A DNA stretch of 64,000 bases from Mycolicibacterium sp. MU0053 (GCF_963378095.1 NZ_OY726397.1:2356001-2420000); one strand, 5' to 3'. Numbered from the stretch's first letter, positions 1 to 8,392 are shown. Notes: a model not told the origin generated them from the sequence alone. Translations and numbers: made by a program.

Positions 1-2
1 GC

Positions 3-752
3 ACGGCCACGCGGGCGCCGGCGGCACCGACCGACCTCGAGCATCGCGTCTTCGACTGGTTCGACGCTGCCACGTGGCGCCCGGCACTCGACGGGGTCGA
101 CCGCCTCTATCTGTTGGCGCCGGTCGGTCACCCAGACCCCGTCACGGTGGTCGGCACGTTCGCCGAGCTCGCCGCGGCAACGGGCCTGCGTCGCGTCGTC
201 ATGCTCAGTTCGTCGGCGGTGGCCTCCGGGGACGCGGGTCTCGGGGCGGTCGACGCGCTGGTGCGCACAACCTTTCCCGAATGGGAGATCCTGCGACCGT
301 CGTGGTTCATGCAGAACTTCGTCGGCAGTCATCCGCTCGCCGAAAGCGTCCGAGCGACCGGCGAATTCATCACCGCCACCGGGGACGGCAGGCTTCCGTT
401 CATCGACGCCAGGGACATCGGCCGGTGCGCCGCCGCGCTGCTCGGCGCCGCGCGTAGCAGCACTGCCGAGCACGTCCTGACCGGTCCTGCGGCACTGAGC
501 TACGACGAGGCCGCCGCGGTGATGTCCGAAGTCACCGGCCGGCGGGTCACCCACCGCGCCGTCGCCCCCGAACGCTACGTCGACCGTCTCGTCGCGGCCG
601 GTCACGACGCCGAGTTCGCCGCCGGTCTGGTGGCTCTCGACGGGCTCGTGCGCGACGGTGAACAGGCGCGCGTCACCGACGCCGTCGAGCGGCTCACCGG
701 AAGTCCGCCGCGCAGCTTCGAGGACTTCCTCCGCAGCCGGCGGTGGCCGTGA
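3..752 (+). CDS. NmrA-like NAD(P)-binding oxidoreductase, 5' partial
   Basis: The frame is open from the first bases of the window, so the start and the N-terminal glycine-rich NAD(P)-binding loop lie upstream. What remains (about 249 residues) reads through VDRLYLLAPV, then a strand/helix ending in VVMLSSSAV, then a segment with WEILRPSWFMQNF. These are hallmarks of the atypical short-chain dehydrogenases of the NmrA/NAD(P)H-binding type. The C-terminal half (LTGPAALSYDEAAAVMSEVTGR) is the substrate-side region of the same family. Members bind NAD(P) and act either as redox-sensing regulators or as small-molecule reductases; the substrate cannot be told from this fragment. The gene overlaps the following TetR regulator by 10 bases, so the two are probably co-transcribed and the regulator may control this enzyme. 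Confidence 0.85.
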   Translation, partial: TATRAPAAPTDLEHRVFDWFDAATWRPALDGVDRLYLLAPVGHPDPVTVVGTFAELAAATGLRRVVMLSSSAVASGDAGLGAVDALVRTTFPEWEILRPSWFMQNFVGSHPLAESVRATGEFITATGDGRLPFIDARDIGRCAAALLGAARSSTAEHVLTGPAALSYDEAAAVMSEVTGRRVTHRAVAPERYVDRLVAAGHDAEFAAGLVALDGLVRDGEQARVTDAVERLTGSPPRSFEDFLRSRRWP

Positions 753-1345
753 GTGCGGGGCGTCCGCGCGACGAACGGGTGACCGAGGCGATCCTGGCTG
801 CGGTGTACAACGAACTCGCCGAGGTCGGCGTGCGCGGCCTCACCATGGAGGCCGTCGCCCGGCGGGCCGGCGTCGGCAAGAGCGCGCTGTACCGGCGATG
901 GCCCTCGAAGGTCGAGCTGACCGCGGACTTGTTGCGGACGCTGAGCGTCACCGGTGCTCCGGCGCCCGACACCGGATCGCTGCGTGGTGACGTCCTGGTG
1001 CTGCTCGACGAGGTGCAGGCCTGGCTGACCGACCCGAAGGTGCGCTCCATCTATCCGGACCTGCTTGCCGAGGCGCAGCGCAATCCCGCCCTCGGTGTCG
1101 CGCTCATGGACCATGTCGGCCGACCCCGGCGGACCCGTGGGCAGACCGTCCTGGACCGGGCCGCGCAGCGCGGGGAACTGGCCGAAGAAGCCGATTGTGA
1201 ACTGATCCTCGATGCGATCGCCGCGCTGGTGTTCTGGCGGGTGATCGCGCTGAGCCGACCGGTGACCCGGGCACATCTGCAGAAGGTGGCATCCCTGATC
1301 TGCGCCATGGCCGCCGGCGCGGGCGCAGCGGGCTCCGCCTCATGA
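743..1345 (+). CDS. TetR family transcriptional regulator
   Basis: This is a 200-residue TetR-type repressor. The N-terminal helix-turn-helix is clear: ILAAVYNELAEVGVRGLTMEAV followed by ARRAGVGKSALYRRWPSK, the usual recognition helix ending in a Y-R/H-W/F-P motif. The rest is a helical ligand-binding domain whose ligand cannot be predicted. The start is a GTG at 743 inside the end of the oxidoreductase gene; a second GTG at 749 would remove two residues. The overlap with the upstream enzyme gene suggests the pair form one transcription unit in which the regulator responds to a substrate of the enzyme; this is inference from context. It converges on the PrsW-like gene on the other strand. Confidence 0.9.
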   Translation: MAVSAGRPRDERVTEAILAAVYNELAEVGVRGLTMEAVARRAGVGKSALYRRWPSKVELTADLLRTLSVTGAPAPDTGSLRGDVLVLLDEVQAWLTDPKVRSIYPDLLAEAQRNPALGVALMDHVGRPRRTRGQTVLDRAAQRGELAEEADCELILDAIAALVFWRVIALSRPVTRAHLQKVASLICAMAAGAGAAGSAS

Positions 1346-1400
1346 TCTCCCTGTCGTTCGGCCTGCCGGCCGGGCTGGTGCTCTGGCAGATCTTCGGGGC

Positions 1401-2570
1401 TCAGCGTGCCCGGTAGTCGTTGAGCCAGTGCAACGTCGGGGCGACGTGGGCCCGCGCCGCGTACACCCGGTAGGTCTCGTCGTTGCGGAGTTCGATGACG
1501 CGCTGGTCGCCGAATCCGCGGTCGATCCGATCCTGGGCGAACGCCAACTCGACGACCTGCACGGCGAAGTGCCGCACGCCCTTGGCGGCGGGCTTGCCGT
1601 GCTGGGCCGCTGCGGCGACCGCCACCTTGCGCGAACCCAGGGATCCCAGCCAGGTGGCTTCGTCGGCGGTCACCACCCCCGCGGCGACCATTCCGGGTAG
1701 CTTCGCCGCTACGACGCGCTGCTCGCGGCGTCGGCTGTGCACGGCGAGAACGATGGCCAGCGCGAAGATCGGCATCATCCACAGCACGTACACCCCGAAA
1801 TAGGCCTTGGGACCCAGCAGCGCCGAGGCGTTCCACAGCCCGTGCAGCAGGACCGCAGCCAGATAGCCGGCCACCAGATATCCGACCTTCAGCACGGTGT
1901 GGCGCTGCTGCAGCGCGAGGTACACCGCGATACCGATGCACGTGGTGAACAGCGAATGCGCGAACGGCGCCATGACCAGCCGTAGGCCGGCCGTCGCCAG
2001 CGAGGCACCCATGGTCTCGCCGCTGGCGATGTAGAAGATGTCCTCCATCCAGGCGAACCCGGCCCCGACCAGCCCCGCGAACACCAGGCAGTCGGTCATC
2101 GAGTTCAGTTCGAGCCGGCGCACACCGGTCATCATCAACAGCAGGAACAGACCCTTGGCCGCCTCCTCGATGGCCGGCGCACCGATGGCGATGGTGAAGA
2201 AGCTGGTGGCCGATTCGGTGGTCGCGGTGGGATTGATCGCGTATTCGAACGCCACCTCCAGGAGCACCGAGATGACGATCGCCACCGAGGCGCCCCACAG
2301 GAAGGCCAGCACCAGTAGCCGCGGCGGTTCGGGTTCCCAGCGGTCCAGCCAGAGGTAGGCGCCCACGACGACGGTCATCGCGATCGTCGTCAGCACCAGC
2401 GCCAGCACCGCGCCACCCGGGTTGGTCGCGACGATCAGCACCAGGATCAGTGCGGTCAGGGTGCCCAGGGCGATGATGACCGCCAGCGGCGCGCCGACCT
2501 GGCGGATCTTGGTCGGCAGCGCGGGCGTCAGCGGTGGCACCGGCTGCTGCGGGAGCACGGGATATTGCAC
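1401..2570 (-). CDS. PrsW family intramembrane metalloprotease
   Basis: This is a 389-residue multi-pass membrane protein of the PrsW (protease of anti-sigma factor) family. After a proline-rich cytoplasmic N-terminus come roughly eight hydrophobic segments. The family motifs are visible: an EEAAK box (APAIEEAAKGLF), a segment around GFAWMEDIFY, and conserved histidines in MAPFAHSLFTT and LLHGLWNAS that would complete a metal site. The last hundred or so residues are soluble and cytoplasmic. PrsW in Bacillus cleaves an anti-sigma factor; in mycobacteria the substrate is unknown. The gene is transcribed away from rpsA, with 199 bases between the two starts. Its start is an ATG preceded by a GGAGG-like sequence on the minus strand. 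Confidence 0.88.
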   Translation of the reverse strand: MQYPVLPQQPVPPLTPALPTKIRQVGAPLAVIIALGTLTALILVLIVATNPGGAVLALVLTTIAMTVVVGAYLWLDRWEPEPPRLLVLAFLWGASVAIVISVLLEVAFEYAINPTATTESATSFFTIAIGAPAIEEAAKGLFLLLMMTGVRRLELNSMTDCLVFAGLVGAGFAWMEDIFYIASGETMGASLATAGLRLVMAPFAHSLFTTCIGIAVYLALQQRHTVLKVGYLVAGYLAAVLLHGLWNASALLGPKAYFGVYVLWMMPIFALAIVLAVHSRRREQRVVAAKLPGMVAAGVVTADEATWLGSLGSRKVAVAAAAQHGKPAAKGVRHFAVQVVELAFAQDRIDRGFGDQRVIELRNDETYRVYAARAHVAPTLHWLNDYRAR

Positions 2571-2769
2571 GTCAAGGAGGGTAGCGGTCCAGCGGCCGCG
2601 GCGTGGTCCAACGCGAGCAGGTTTGTCCAGCGTGTGCCCGGTCGAGTAGGCTCGGAGGGTACTCGTGTGCGTACGCTCACGCGGGTCGCCTGAGATCCTT
2701 CAGAAATACAGATCTACCAGCAAAAACAACTGTCCCTACGATTCAGCCTGTCCGGAGCAACCCAACAAT
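2571..2769 (+). promoter_or_regulatory. rpsA upstream region and 5' leader
   Basis: This is the 199-base divergent interval between the prsW-like gene and rpsA. The last 90 bases are clearly AT-richer than the surroundings (for example CAGAAATACAGATCTACCAG and CAAAAACAACTGTCC). A weak ribosome binding site, GGAG, lies at about 2755, some 11 bases before the ATG. An AT-rich leader with a poor Shine-Dalgarno is typical of rpsA genes, where free S1 can bind and repress its own message. No coding sequence is convincing here: a longer reading frame does run in phase into rpsA, but the conserved protein begins at the ATG at 2770. Confidence 0.4.
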
Positions 2770-4215
2770 ATGCCAAGTCCCGTCGCAACCTCGCCGCAAG
2801 TAGCCGTCAATGACATCGGCTCGGCTGAGGACTTTCTCGCCGCCATCGACAAGACCATCAAATACTTCAACGATGGCGACATCGTCGAAGGGACCATCGT
2901 CAAGGTTGACCGCGACGAAGTCTTGCTCGACATCGGTTACAAGACCGAAGGTGTCATACCTTCCCGCGAGCTCTCCATCAAGCACGACGTCGACCCCAAC
3001 GAGGTTGTGTCCGTCGGCGATGAGGTCGAAGCTCTGGTCCTCACCAAGGAGGACAAAGAAGGCCGCCTGATCCTGTCCAAGAAGCGTGCGCAGTATGAGC
3101 GCGCTTGGGGCACCATCGAGGAACTCAAGGAGAAGGACGAGGCCGTCAAGGGCACCGTCATCGAGGTCGTCAAGGGCGGCCTGATCCTCGACATCGGCCT
3201 GCGCGGCTTCCTGCCGGCGTCGCTGGTCGAGATGCGTCGGGTCCGCGATCTGCAGCCGTACATCGGCAAGGAGATCGAAGCCAAGATCATCGAGCTGGAC
3301 AAGAACCGCAACAACGTGGTGCTGTCCCGCCGTGCCTGGCTCGAGCAGACCCAGTCCGAGGTCCGCAGCGAGTTCCTCAACCAGCTCACCAAGGGCGCCA
3401 TCCGCAAGGGTGTGGTGTCCTCCATCGTCAACTTCGGCGCGTTCGTCGATCTCGGCGGTGTCGACGGCCTGGTGCACGTCTCCGAGCTGTCCTGGAAGCA
3501 CATCGATCACCCGTCCGAGGTGGTTCAGGTGGGCGACGAGGTCACCGTCGAGGTGCTCGACGTCGACATGGATCGCGAGCGGGTTTCCTTGTCGCTCAAG
3601 GCAACTCAGGAAGATCCGTGGCGTCACTTCGCCCGTACCCATGCCATCGGCCAGATCGTGCCGGGCAAGGTCACCAAGCTGGTTCCGTTCGGTGCGTTCG
3701 TGCGCGTCGAAGAGGGCATCGAGGGCCTGGTGCACATCTCCGAGCTGGCCGAGCGCCACGTCGAGGTGCCGGATCAGGTTGTCACCGTCGGTGACGACGC
3801 GATGGTCAAGGTCATCGACATCGATCTCGATCGTCGCCGGATCTCGCTGAGCCTTAAGCAGGCCAACGAGGACTACACCGACGAGTTCGATCCCTCGAAG
3901 TACGGCATGGCCGACAGCTACGACGAGCAGGGGAACTACATCTTCCCCGAGGGCTTCGACGCCGAGACCAACGAGTGGCTCGAGGGCTTCGACAAGCAGC
4001 GCCACGAGTGGGAGGCCCGCTACGCCGAGGCCGAGCGGCGGCACAAGATGCACACCGCGCAGATGGAGAAGTTCGCTGCGGCCGAGGCCGAGGAACTGGC
4101 CCGTCCGTCGAGCTCCAGCTCGTCTTCGCGGTCGGATGAGTCCTCCGCTGGTGGTTCGTTGGCCAGCGATGCTCAGCTCGCCGCACTGCGGGAGAAACTG
4201 GCCGGCAGCGCGTAA
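2770..4215 (+). CDS. rpsA: 30S ribosomal protein S1
   Basis: This 481-residue protein is near-identical to mycobacterial S1, beginning MPSPVATSPQVAVND as in M. tuberculosis. It carries four S1 RNA-binding repeats, at roughly residues 36-105, 123-188, 209-277 and 294-363. Each has the pattern of an OB-fold with a GAFV or similar core and a (V/I)H(V/I)SELS/A turn. A long acidic and coiled C-terminal tail follows (EWEARYAEAERRHKMHTAQMEK), then a serine-rich linker and the conserved end AALREKLAGSA. S1 binds mRNA on the small subunit and takes part in trans-translation. The in-frame upstream extension (from 2665) was rejected because conservation starts at this ATG. The gene ends in a strong intrinsic terminator, so it is probably monocistronic. 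Confidence 0.98.
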   Translation: MPSPVATSPQVAVNDIGSAEDFLAAIDKTIKYFNDGDIVEGTIVKVDRDEVLLDIGYKTEGVIPSRELSIKHDVDPNEVVSVGDEVEALVLTKEDKEGRLILSKKRAQYERAWGTIEELKEKDEAVKGTVIEVVKGGLILDIGLRGFLPASLVEMRRVRDLQPYIGKEIEAKIIELDKNRNNVVLSRRAWLEQTQSEVRSEFLNQLTKGAIRKGVVSSIVNFGAFVDLGGVDGLVHVSELSWKHIDHPSEVVQVGDEVTVEVLDVDMDRERVSLSLKATQEDPWRHFARTHAIGQIVPGKVTKLVPFGAFVRVEEGIEGLVHISELAERHVEVPDQVVTVGDDAMVKVIDIDLDRRRISLSLKQANEDYTDEFDPSKYGMADSYDEQGNYIFPEGFDAETNEWLEGFDKQRHEWEARYAEAERRHKMHTAQMEKFAAAEAEELARPSSSSSSSRSDESSAGGSLASDAQLAALREKLAGSA

Positions 4216-4242
4216 GCCTGCTCAGACAGCAGATACATCCAG

Positions 4243-4276
4243 AACTCCCCGGCTCAGCAATGAGCCGGGGAGTTTT
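4243..4276 (+). terminator. Intrinsic terminator after rpsA
   Basis: A perfect 14-base-pair inverted repeat has arms AACTCCCCGGCTCA (4243-4256) and TGAGCCGGGGAGTT (4261-4274), a GCAA tetraloop and a short T run (TTTT at 4273-4276). It lies 28 bases after the rpsA stop and separates rpsA from the zinc-chaperone gene downstream. Confidence 0.92.
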
Positions 4277-4311
4277 GTCTGTGCGGCCCCATTCATGCGT
4301 CGGTGCGCTTT

Positions 4312-4332
4312 TGACAATGATTTTCATTACCA
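4312..4332 (+). promoter_or_regulatory. Candidate Zur (FurB) box upstream of the AztD-like gene
   Basis: The 21-mer TGACAATGATTTTCATTACC(A) is an imperfect palindrome of the Fur/Zur type: TGAnAATGATTTTCATTnnCA matches the mycobacterial Zur consensus with its AATGAT and ATCATT half-sites. It stands out as AT-rich in a GC-rich region, lies 16 bases before the start codon, and overlaps a perfect -35 hexamer TTGACA (4311-4316). Binding here should block transcription of the downstream zinc-chaperone-like lipoprotein gene when zinc is plentiful. The consensus is established knowledge; regulation at this site is inference. Confidence 0.72.
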
Positions 4333-4347
4333 TGTTCACTGAGGGGC

Positions 4348-5577
4348 ATGGTGACCTCCAAGCGACTCGTGGCTGCGCTGTCCGTGACCGTTCTCGCCGT
4401 CGGATGTGGGTCGGGAGGGCAGTCCGGAGAAGTTGCCACCGAACCTGCGCCGGTGCCGCGGGCGGCAGAGCAGTCGGTACCCACGCCGCGGCTGGTGCTC
4501 AGCTACGACGGCGGCTTGCTGGTCCTCGACGCTACGACGCTGGATCAAGTCGCCGACCTGCCGATACCGGGGTTCGTCCGGCTCAACTCGGCCCACAACG
4601 GCCGGCACATCCTGGTCTCCCAGTCCGACGGGTTCGCCGTCTTCGATACCGGCACCTGGACCGAGGCTCACGGCGACCACGGGCACCACTACACCGCCGC
4701 GCCCAGCCTGACCGAGGTGCGATTCGGTGGGGACAAACCCGGACACGTGGTGGCGTATGACGGCCGATTGACGTTATTCAGCGACGGCACCGGCGACGTG
4801 GAGGTGGTCGATGCGAAGGATTTACTTGACCGCGCCGTCGACGTCGAAGCGACCGCCGTGACGACCACCGAGCCGCACCACGGCGTGGCCGTCGCCCGTG
4901 CCGACGGCTCTGTGGTGCACAGCGTCGGTGATAGCGAATACCGTTCCGGCATAGCGATTCTCAACCCCGCCGGCCGCAAGATCGCCGGCAGCAATCAGTG
5001 TCCGGGACTGCACGGGGAGGCCACCGCGGCCGAGGGTGTGATCACCTTCGGTTGTCAGGACGGCGCCCTGCTGGTGCGCGGCAACGAGATCCAGAAGGTT
5101 CGCAGCCCTGATCCGTACGGGCGGATCGGCAACCTGGCGGGCAGCGCCGCTTCGCCGGTGGTGCTCGGCGACTACAAAACCGATGCGGACGCCGAACTCG
5201 AGCGCCCGCAACAGTTCGCCCTCATCGACTCGGCGACCGGAGAGCTCCGGGTGGTGCCGCTCGAGACCAGCTACAGCTTTCGGTCGTTGGCCCGCGGTCC
5301 CGAGGGCGAAGCGGTGATCCTGGGAACCGACGGTGCATTGCACGTGTTTGAGCCGTCGACGGGGACCCGCACCGGCCGCATCGAGGTCATCGACGGCTGG
5401 ACCGAACCGGACGAGTGGCAGTCGCCGATGCCCAACCTGTACCTGCAGGGCGGGACCGCCTATGTCAGTGATCCGCGGGCGCGGCGACTGGTTGCCGTCG
5501 ACCTGGCCACCGGCCGACTCCTCGCCGAGACCTCACTTGAGGAGCCCCCCATCGAGCTGACCGGAGTCCTCGGCTGA
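4348..5577 (+). CDS. aztD: AztD-like periplasmic zinc metallochaperone (lipoprotein)
   Basis: This is a 409-residue exported protein. It has an N-terminal hydrophobic signal and a lipobox ending VLAVGC, with Cys20 as the lipidation site. The rest is a run of beta strands and short repeats (LVLSYDGGLLVLDATTL, GFAVFDTGTW, GTDGALHVFEPSTG, RRLVAVDLATGRL) typical of a seven-bladed propeller. A histidine cluster EAHGDHGHHY (His108, 111, 113, 114) matches the zinc-binding loop known from AztD, the chaperone that hands zinc to the ABC-importer binding protein AztC. No aztABC genes are adjacent, so the receiving importer must be elsewhere. The candidate Zur box directly upstream supports a zinc-starvation role. 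The start is ATG 4348; GTG 4351 is slightly better spaced from GAGGGG at 4341. Confidence 0.8.
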   Translation: MVTSKRLVAALSVTVLAVGCGSGGQSGEVATEPAPVPRAAEQSVPTPRLVLSYDGGLLVLDATTLDQVADLPIPGFVRLNSAHNGRHILVSQSDGFAVFDTGTWTEAHGDHGHHYTAAPSLTEVRFGGDKPGHVVAYDGRLTLFSDGTGDVEVVDAKDLLDRAVDVEATAVTTTEPHHGVAVARADGSVVHSVGDSEYRSGIAILNPAGRKIAGSNQCPGLHGEATAAEGVITFGCQDGALLVRGNEIQKVRSPDPYGRIGNLAGSAASPVVLGDYKTDADAELERPQQFALIDSATGELRVVPLETSYSFRSLARGPEGEAVILGTDGALHVFEPSTGTRTGRIEVIDGWTEPDEWQSPMPNLYLQGGTAYVSDPRARRLVAVDLATGRLLAETSLEEPPIELTGVLG

Positions 5578-5608
5578 CGCCCGATGCGGCGCCTGCAAGA
5601 CTGTCAGT

Positions 5609-6847
5609 GTGCTGCGTATTGGATTGAGCGGTGGAATCGGCGCCGGGAAGTCAACGGTGTCCACGACATTCAGCGAGTGTGGCGGGATCGTCGTCGACGG
5701 TGACGTCATCGCCCGCGAGGTGGTCGAGCCCGGCACCGAGGGGCTGGCCAAGCTTGTCGACGCGTTCGGCAGGGACATTCTGCACGACAGTGGCCCCCTG
5801 GCCGGTGCGCTGAACCGTCCCGCGTTGGCCGCCATCGCCTTCAGCGACGACGAGAAGCGCGCGACTCTCAACGGCATCGTGCATCCGTTGGTGGCGCACC
5901 GGCGCTCGGAGTTGCTTGCCGCCGCGGCCGAGGCCCACGAGAGCCCAGTCGTGATCGAGGACATCCCGCTGTTGGTCGAATCCCAGATGGCGTCGATGTT
6001 CCCGCTGGTGGTGATCGTGCACGCGGATGTCGAGACCCGGGTGGCGCGCCTGCTGGAATACCGCGGCTTCAGCCAGGAGGACGCGCGGGCGCGGATCGCC
6101 GCGCAGGCGACCGAGGAGCAGCGCCGCGCGGTCGCCGACGTCTGGCTGGACAACTCCGGTAGCGCGGGCGATCTCAAGGAACGGGCGCTGGCCCTCTGGC
6201 ATGAGCGGATCCTGCCGTTCTCGCACAACCTGACCAAGCGCCGGCCCGCCTACGCCGAACCGCGGTTGGTGCCGTCGGACCCGTCCTGGTCCGAACAGGC
6301 CGCCCGGATCGTGGCCCGGCTGAAAACCGCGGGCGGACATCGGGTGCGGCGCGTCGACCACATCGGTTCGACCGCGGTGCCCGGCCTCGACGCCAAGGAC
6401 GTCATCGACATCCAGGTGACCGTCGATTCGTTGGCGACCGCCGACGGCCTCGCTGCGGCGTTCCTGGCCGCCGGCTATCCGGAGTTGGACGACATCACCG
6501 CCGATGTGCCAAAGCCCAACGGCCGCAGCACAGTTGCATCATTCGATCACAGCGATGACCCGTCGCTGTGGGGCAAGCGCTACTTCAAGTCCGCGGACCC
6601 GGGCCGGCCCACCAACGTCCACGTCCGGGTCGAGGGGTGGCCGAACCAGCAGTTCGCCTTGCTGTTCACCGACTGGCTTGCGGCCAATCCCGGTGTGCAG
6701 GCCGACTACGTGGCGGCCAAACGCCACGCCCACAACCAGGGCCGCGGCGACATCGGCGCGTACGCCGCGGCGAAAGAACCGTGGTTCCTCGACGCGTACC
6801 GCCGCGCCTGGGAGTGGGCCGACACCACGGGCTGGCGACCACGCTGA
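5609..6847 (+). CDS. coaE: Dephospho-CoA kinase with C-terminal GrpB (UPF0157) domain
   Basis: This 412-residue protein catalyses the last step of coenzyme A synthesis, ATP-dependent phosphorylation of dephospho-CoA. The kinase domain (about residues 1-200) has the P-loop GGIGAGKS at 8-15, the DGDVIAREVV substrate region and the HPLV and EDIPLLVE motifs. From about 215 it continues into a GrpB/UPF0157 domain, related to nucleotidyltransferases, with DHIGSTAVPGLDAKDVIDIQV, SFDHSDDP and the ending VQADYVAAKRHAH. This fusion is standard in mycobacteria and roughly doubles the length of the kinase found in other bacteria; the role of the second domain is unsettled. The start is GTG 5609. The stop overlaps the ATG of the antiporter gene (TGATG), implying translational coupling. 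Confidence 0.96.
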   Translation: MLRIGLSGGIGAGKSTVSTTFSECGGIVVDGDVIAREVVEPGTEGLAKLVDAFGRDILHDSGPLAGALNRPALAAIAFSDDEKRATLNGIVHPLVAHRRSELLAAAAEAHESPVVIEDIPLLVESQMASMFPLVVIVHADVETRVARLLEYRGFSQEDARARIAAQATEEQRRAVADVWLDNSGSAGDLKERALALWHERILPFSHNLTKRRPAYAEPRLVPSDPSWSEQAARIVARLKTAGGHRVRRVDHIGSTAVPGLDAKDVIDIQVTVDSLATADGLAAAFLAAGYPELDDITADVPKPNGRSTVASFDHSDDPSLWGKRYFKSADPGRPTNVHVRVEGWPNQQFALLFTDWLAANPGVQADYVAAKRHAHNQGRGDIGAYAAAKEPWFLDAYRRAWEWADTTGWRPR

Positions 6848-7824
6848 TGACGTCGGATCTGGCCTGGTTCGCGATTGGTTTGATCGCGCTGGTCGCCGGG
6901 TCCGACTGGTTGGTCAAGGGCGGCACGCGGCTGGCGAGCCAACTTGGGATCTCACCGATTCTGATCGGGCTGACGGTGGTGTCGATCGGCACCAGCATGC
7001 CCGAACTCGCGGTGGGTCTGCGGGCAGCGGCCAGCGGCAACGGATCGCTGGCGGTCGGCAACATCGCGGGCACCAACATTGTGAACCTGCTGCTGATCCT
7101 GGGCCTCAGTGCCCTGTTGCGGCCACTGGTCTTTCAGTTGCGGACCCTGAAGCTCGATCTGCCGATGATGACGGCGGCCGCGGTCCTGCTGTGGTTGTTG
7201 GCCTCCGACGGCACTCTGTCGATGAGCGACGGTGCGGTGTTGACGGTCTGCGCGATCTTCTACACCGCGGTGTTGATCTACTCGGCCCGGCGCGAGAACC
7301 AGAGCGTGCAGGACGAATTCGCCGAGGAGTACGCCGGTCCGGTGGCGGGCGCGCCGGTACGGCGGACACTGCTGCGCGACGTGACGTTGTTGCTCGTCGG
7401 CATCGTGGTGGTGGTGATCGGCGCGGACTGGCTGGTTCGCGGCGCGGTCGGGGTCGCGCAGGACTTCGGGGTATCGGATGCCTTCATCGGTTTGACGGTG
7501 GTGGCGATCGGCACGTCGGCTCCGGAACTCGCGACCACGCTGGTCGCCACCTTCCGGGGCGAGCGCGACATCGCGATCGGAAACCTGTTGGGCAGCAGCG
7601 TTTACAACATCCTGTTGATCTTGGGTGTCACGGTGCTCGGCGCCGGGCGCGCCTTGCAACTGGATCCCACCCTGGTGCGCATCGACATCCCGGTGATGGC
7701 GCTGGTGGCTCTGGTCTGCATTCCGATCTTCCTCACCGGCCGGCGCGTCAGCCGGTTGGAGGGCGGCGCGATGGTGGCCGCGTACCTGGGATATCTGGCC
7801 TTCCTGGTGGTCGGGCAGATGTGA
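6847..7824 (+). CDS. Calcium/sodium antiporter family membrane protein
   Basis: This 325-residue protein of the Ca2+:cation antiporter (CaCA, YrbG-like) family has about ten membrane helices. Two inverted alpha-repeats are visible: GLTVVSIGTSMPELAVGLRA with AVGNIAGTNIVNLLLILG in the first half, and GLTVVAIGTSAPELATTLVA with AIGNLLGSSVYNILLILG in the second. The acidic residue in each GTS-PE motif and the GN-GS-N motifs form the ion pathway in the family. Members exchange Ca2+ (or K+) against Na+ or H+ at the cytoplasmic membrane. The start ATG overlaps the coaE stop by one base, so it is co-translated with coaE. The ion specificity cannot be read from sequence alone. Confidence 0.93.
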   Translation: MTSDLAWFAIGLIALVAGSDWLVKGGTRLASQLGISPILIGLTVVSIGTSMPELAVGLRAAASGNGSLAVGNIAGTNIVNLLLILGLSALLRPLVFQLRTLKLDLPMMTAAAVLLWLLASDGTLSMSDGAVLTVCAIFYTAVLIYSARRENQSVQDEFAEEYAGPVAGAPVRRTLLRDVTLLLVGIVVVVIGADWLVRGAVGVAQDFGVSDAFIGLTVVAIGTSAPELATTLVATFRGERDIAIGNLLGSSVYNILLILGVTVLGAGRALQLDPTLVRIDIPVMALVALVCIPIFLTGRRVSRLEGGAMVAAYLGYLAFLVVGQM

Positions 7825-7828
7825 GTGG

Positions 7829-8392
7829 CTACATCGCGGGCTGGTCGACGGGCGCCTCGACCGGCGCGGCGTCGACGGGGGCGGCATCGACCGGGGCGAT
7901 CAACGGTGCCCCGCACATCAACTTGCCGTAGTCGGGTTCGTCGTCGGCCGGGGTGAGCCGCGGTTTGATCCATTCGTCGGCCTGCGCGACGATCTGGTCG
8001 TCGACCAGGATCTCGCAGTGCAGGTTGGCGGAGTAGGGCCACTGAATGGAGATCTGCATGCCGGCCAGGTCGGCGTTCGACAGGACGGTGTGCGCCTCGA
8101 ACATGCGTCCGGGCAGCATCGTCGGGTCGGCGCTTTGGACCTGGGTGTCGTTGATCTTGTAGGTGATCAGCGCGCCCCGCGAGACGCCGTCGACGCGGGC
8201 CCGGTAGGTGACGTTGTACAGCTCCGGCTCGAAGCCGGCCTGTCCGGCCGGCGGGGGCTCGGCCGCCGTGGGGTCCGGTTGCGGCTCGGCCGCTGCGGTC
8301 GCCGGCACGATCAGGGCGGTCCCGAGCGCCAGCAACGCCACGGCAGACGTTGCCTGTGCGAAATGGCTCACGTTCGCTGACATTACCGTCAT
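7829..8392 (-). CDS. Secreted protein with Ala/Pro-rich tail, unknown function
   Basis: This exported protein of about 187 residues has no recognised domain. A hydrophobic signal (ATSAVALLALGTALIVPATAAAEP) ends in a likely signal peptidase I site AAA-EP. A proline-rich spacer follows, then a compact domain (about 60-160) with LYNVTYRARVDG, GALITYKIND, ISIQWPYSANLHCEILVDDQIV and two cysteines. That domain resembles small beta-sandwich proteins secreted by mycobacteria. The end is a short period repeat, APVDAAPVDAAPVEAPVD. The ATG at 8392 overlaps the stop of the DUF402 gene (TAATG); GTG 8401 or ATG 8383 are alternatives. It is presumably translated together with DUF402 and converges on the antiporter gene, with 4 bases between the stops. 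Confidence 0.75.
   Translation of the reverse strand: MTVMSANVSHFAQATSAVALLALGTALIVPATAAAEPQPDPTAAEPPPAGQAGFEPELYNVTYRARVDGVSRGALITYKINDTQVQSADPTMLPGRMFEAHTVLSNADLAGMQISIQWPYSANLHCEILVDDQIVAQADEWIKPRLTPADDEPDYGKLMCGAPLIAPVDAAPVDAAPVEAPVDQPAM

Noticed and set aside
1342..1416. A 24-codon frame (MISLSFGLPAG...) overlapping the tetR stop by ATGA.
   Set aside because: It is very short, runs into the end of the convergent prsW-like gene and resembles nothing I know. It may be chance or a degraded end of a gene.
2665..2769. In-frame extension of rpsA by 35 codons.
   Set aside because: The conserved protein starts MPSPVATSP at 2770; the extension is not S1-like and comes from the AT-rich leader.
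7841..7900. Period repeat at the end of the secreted protein gene (GTCGACGG... units of about 15 bases).
   Set aside because: It encodes a simple APVDA-type tail, common in mycobacterial secreted proteins; no sign of a separate element.
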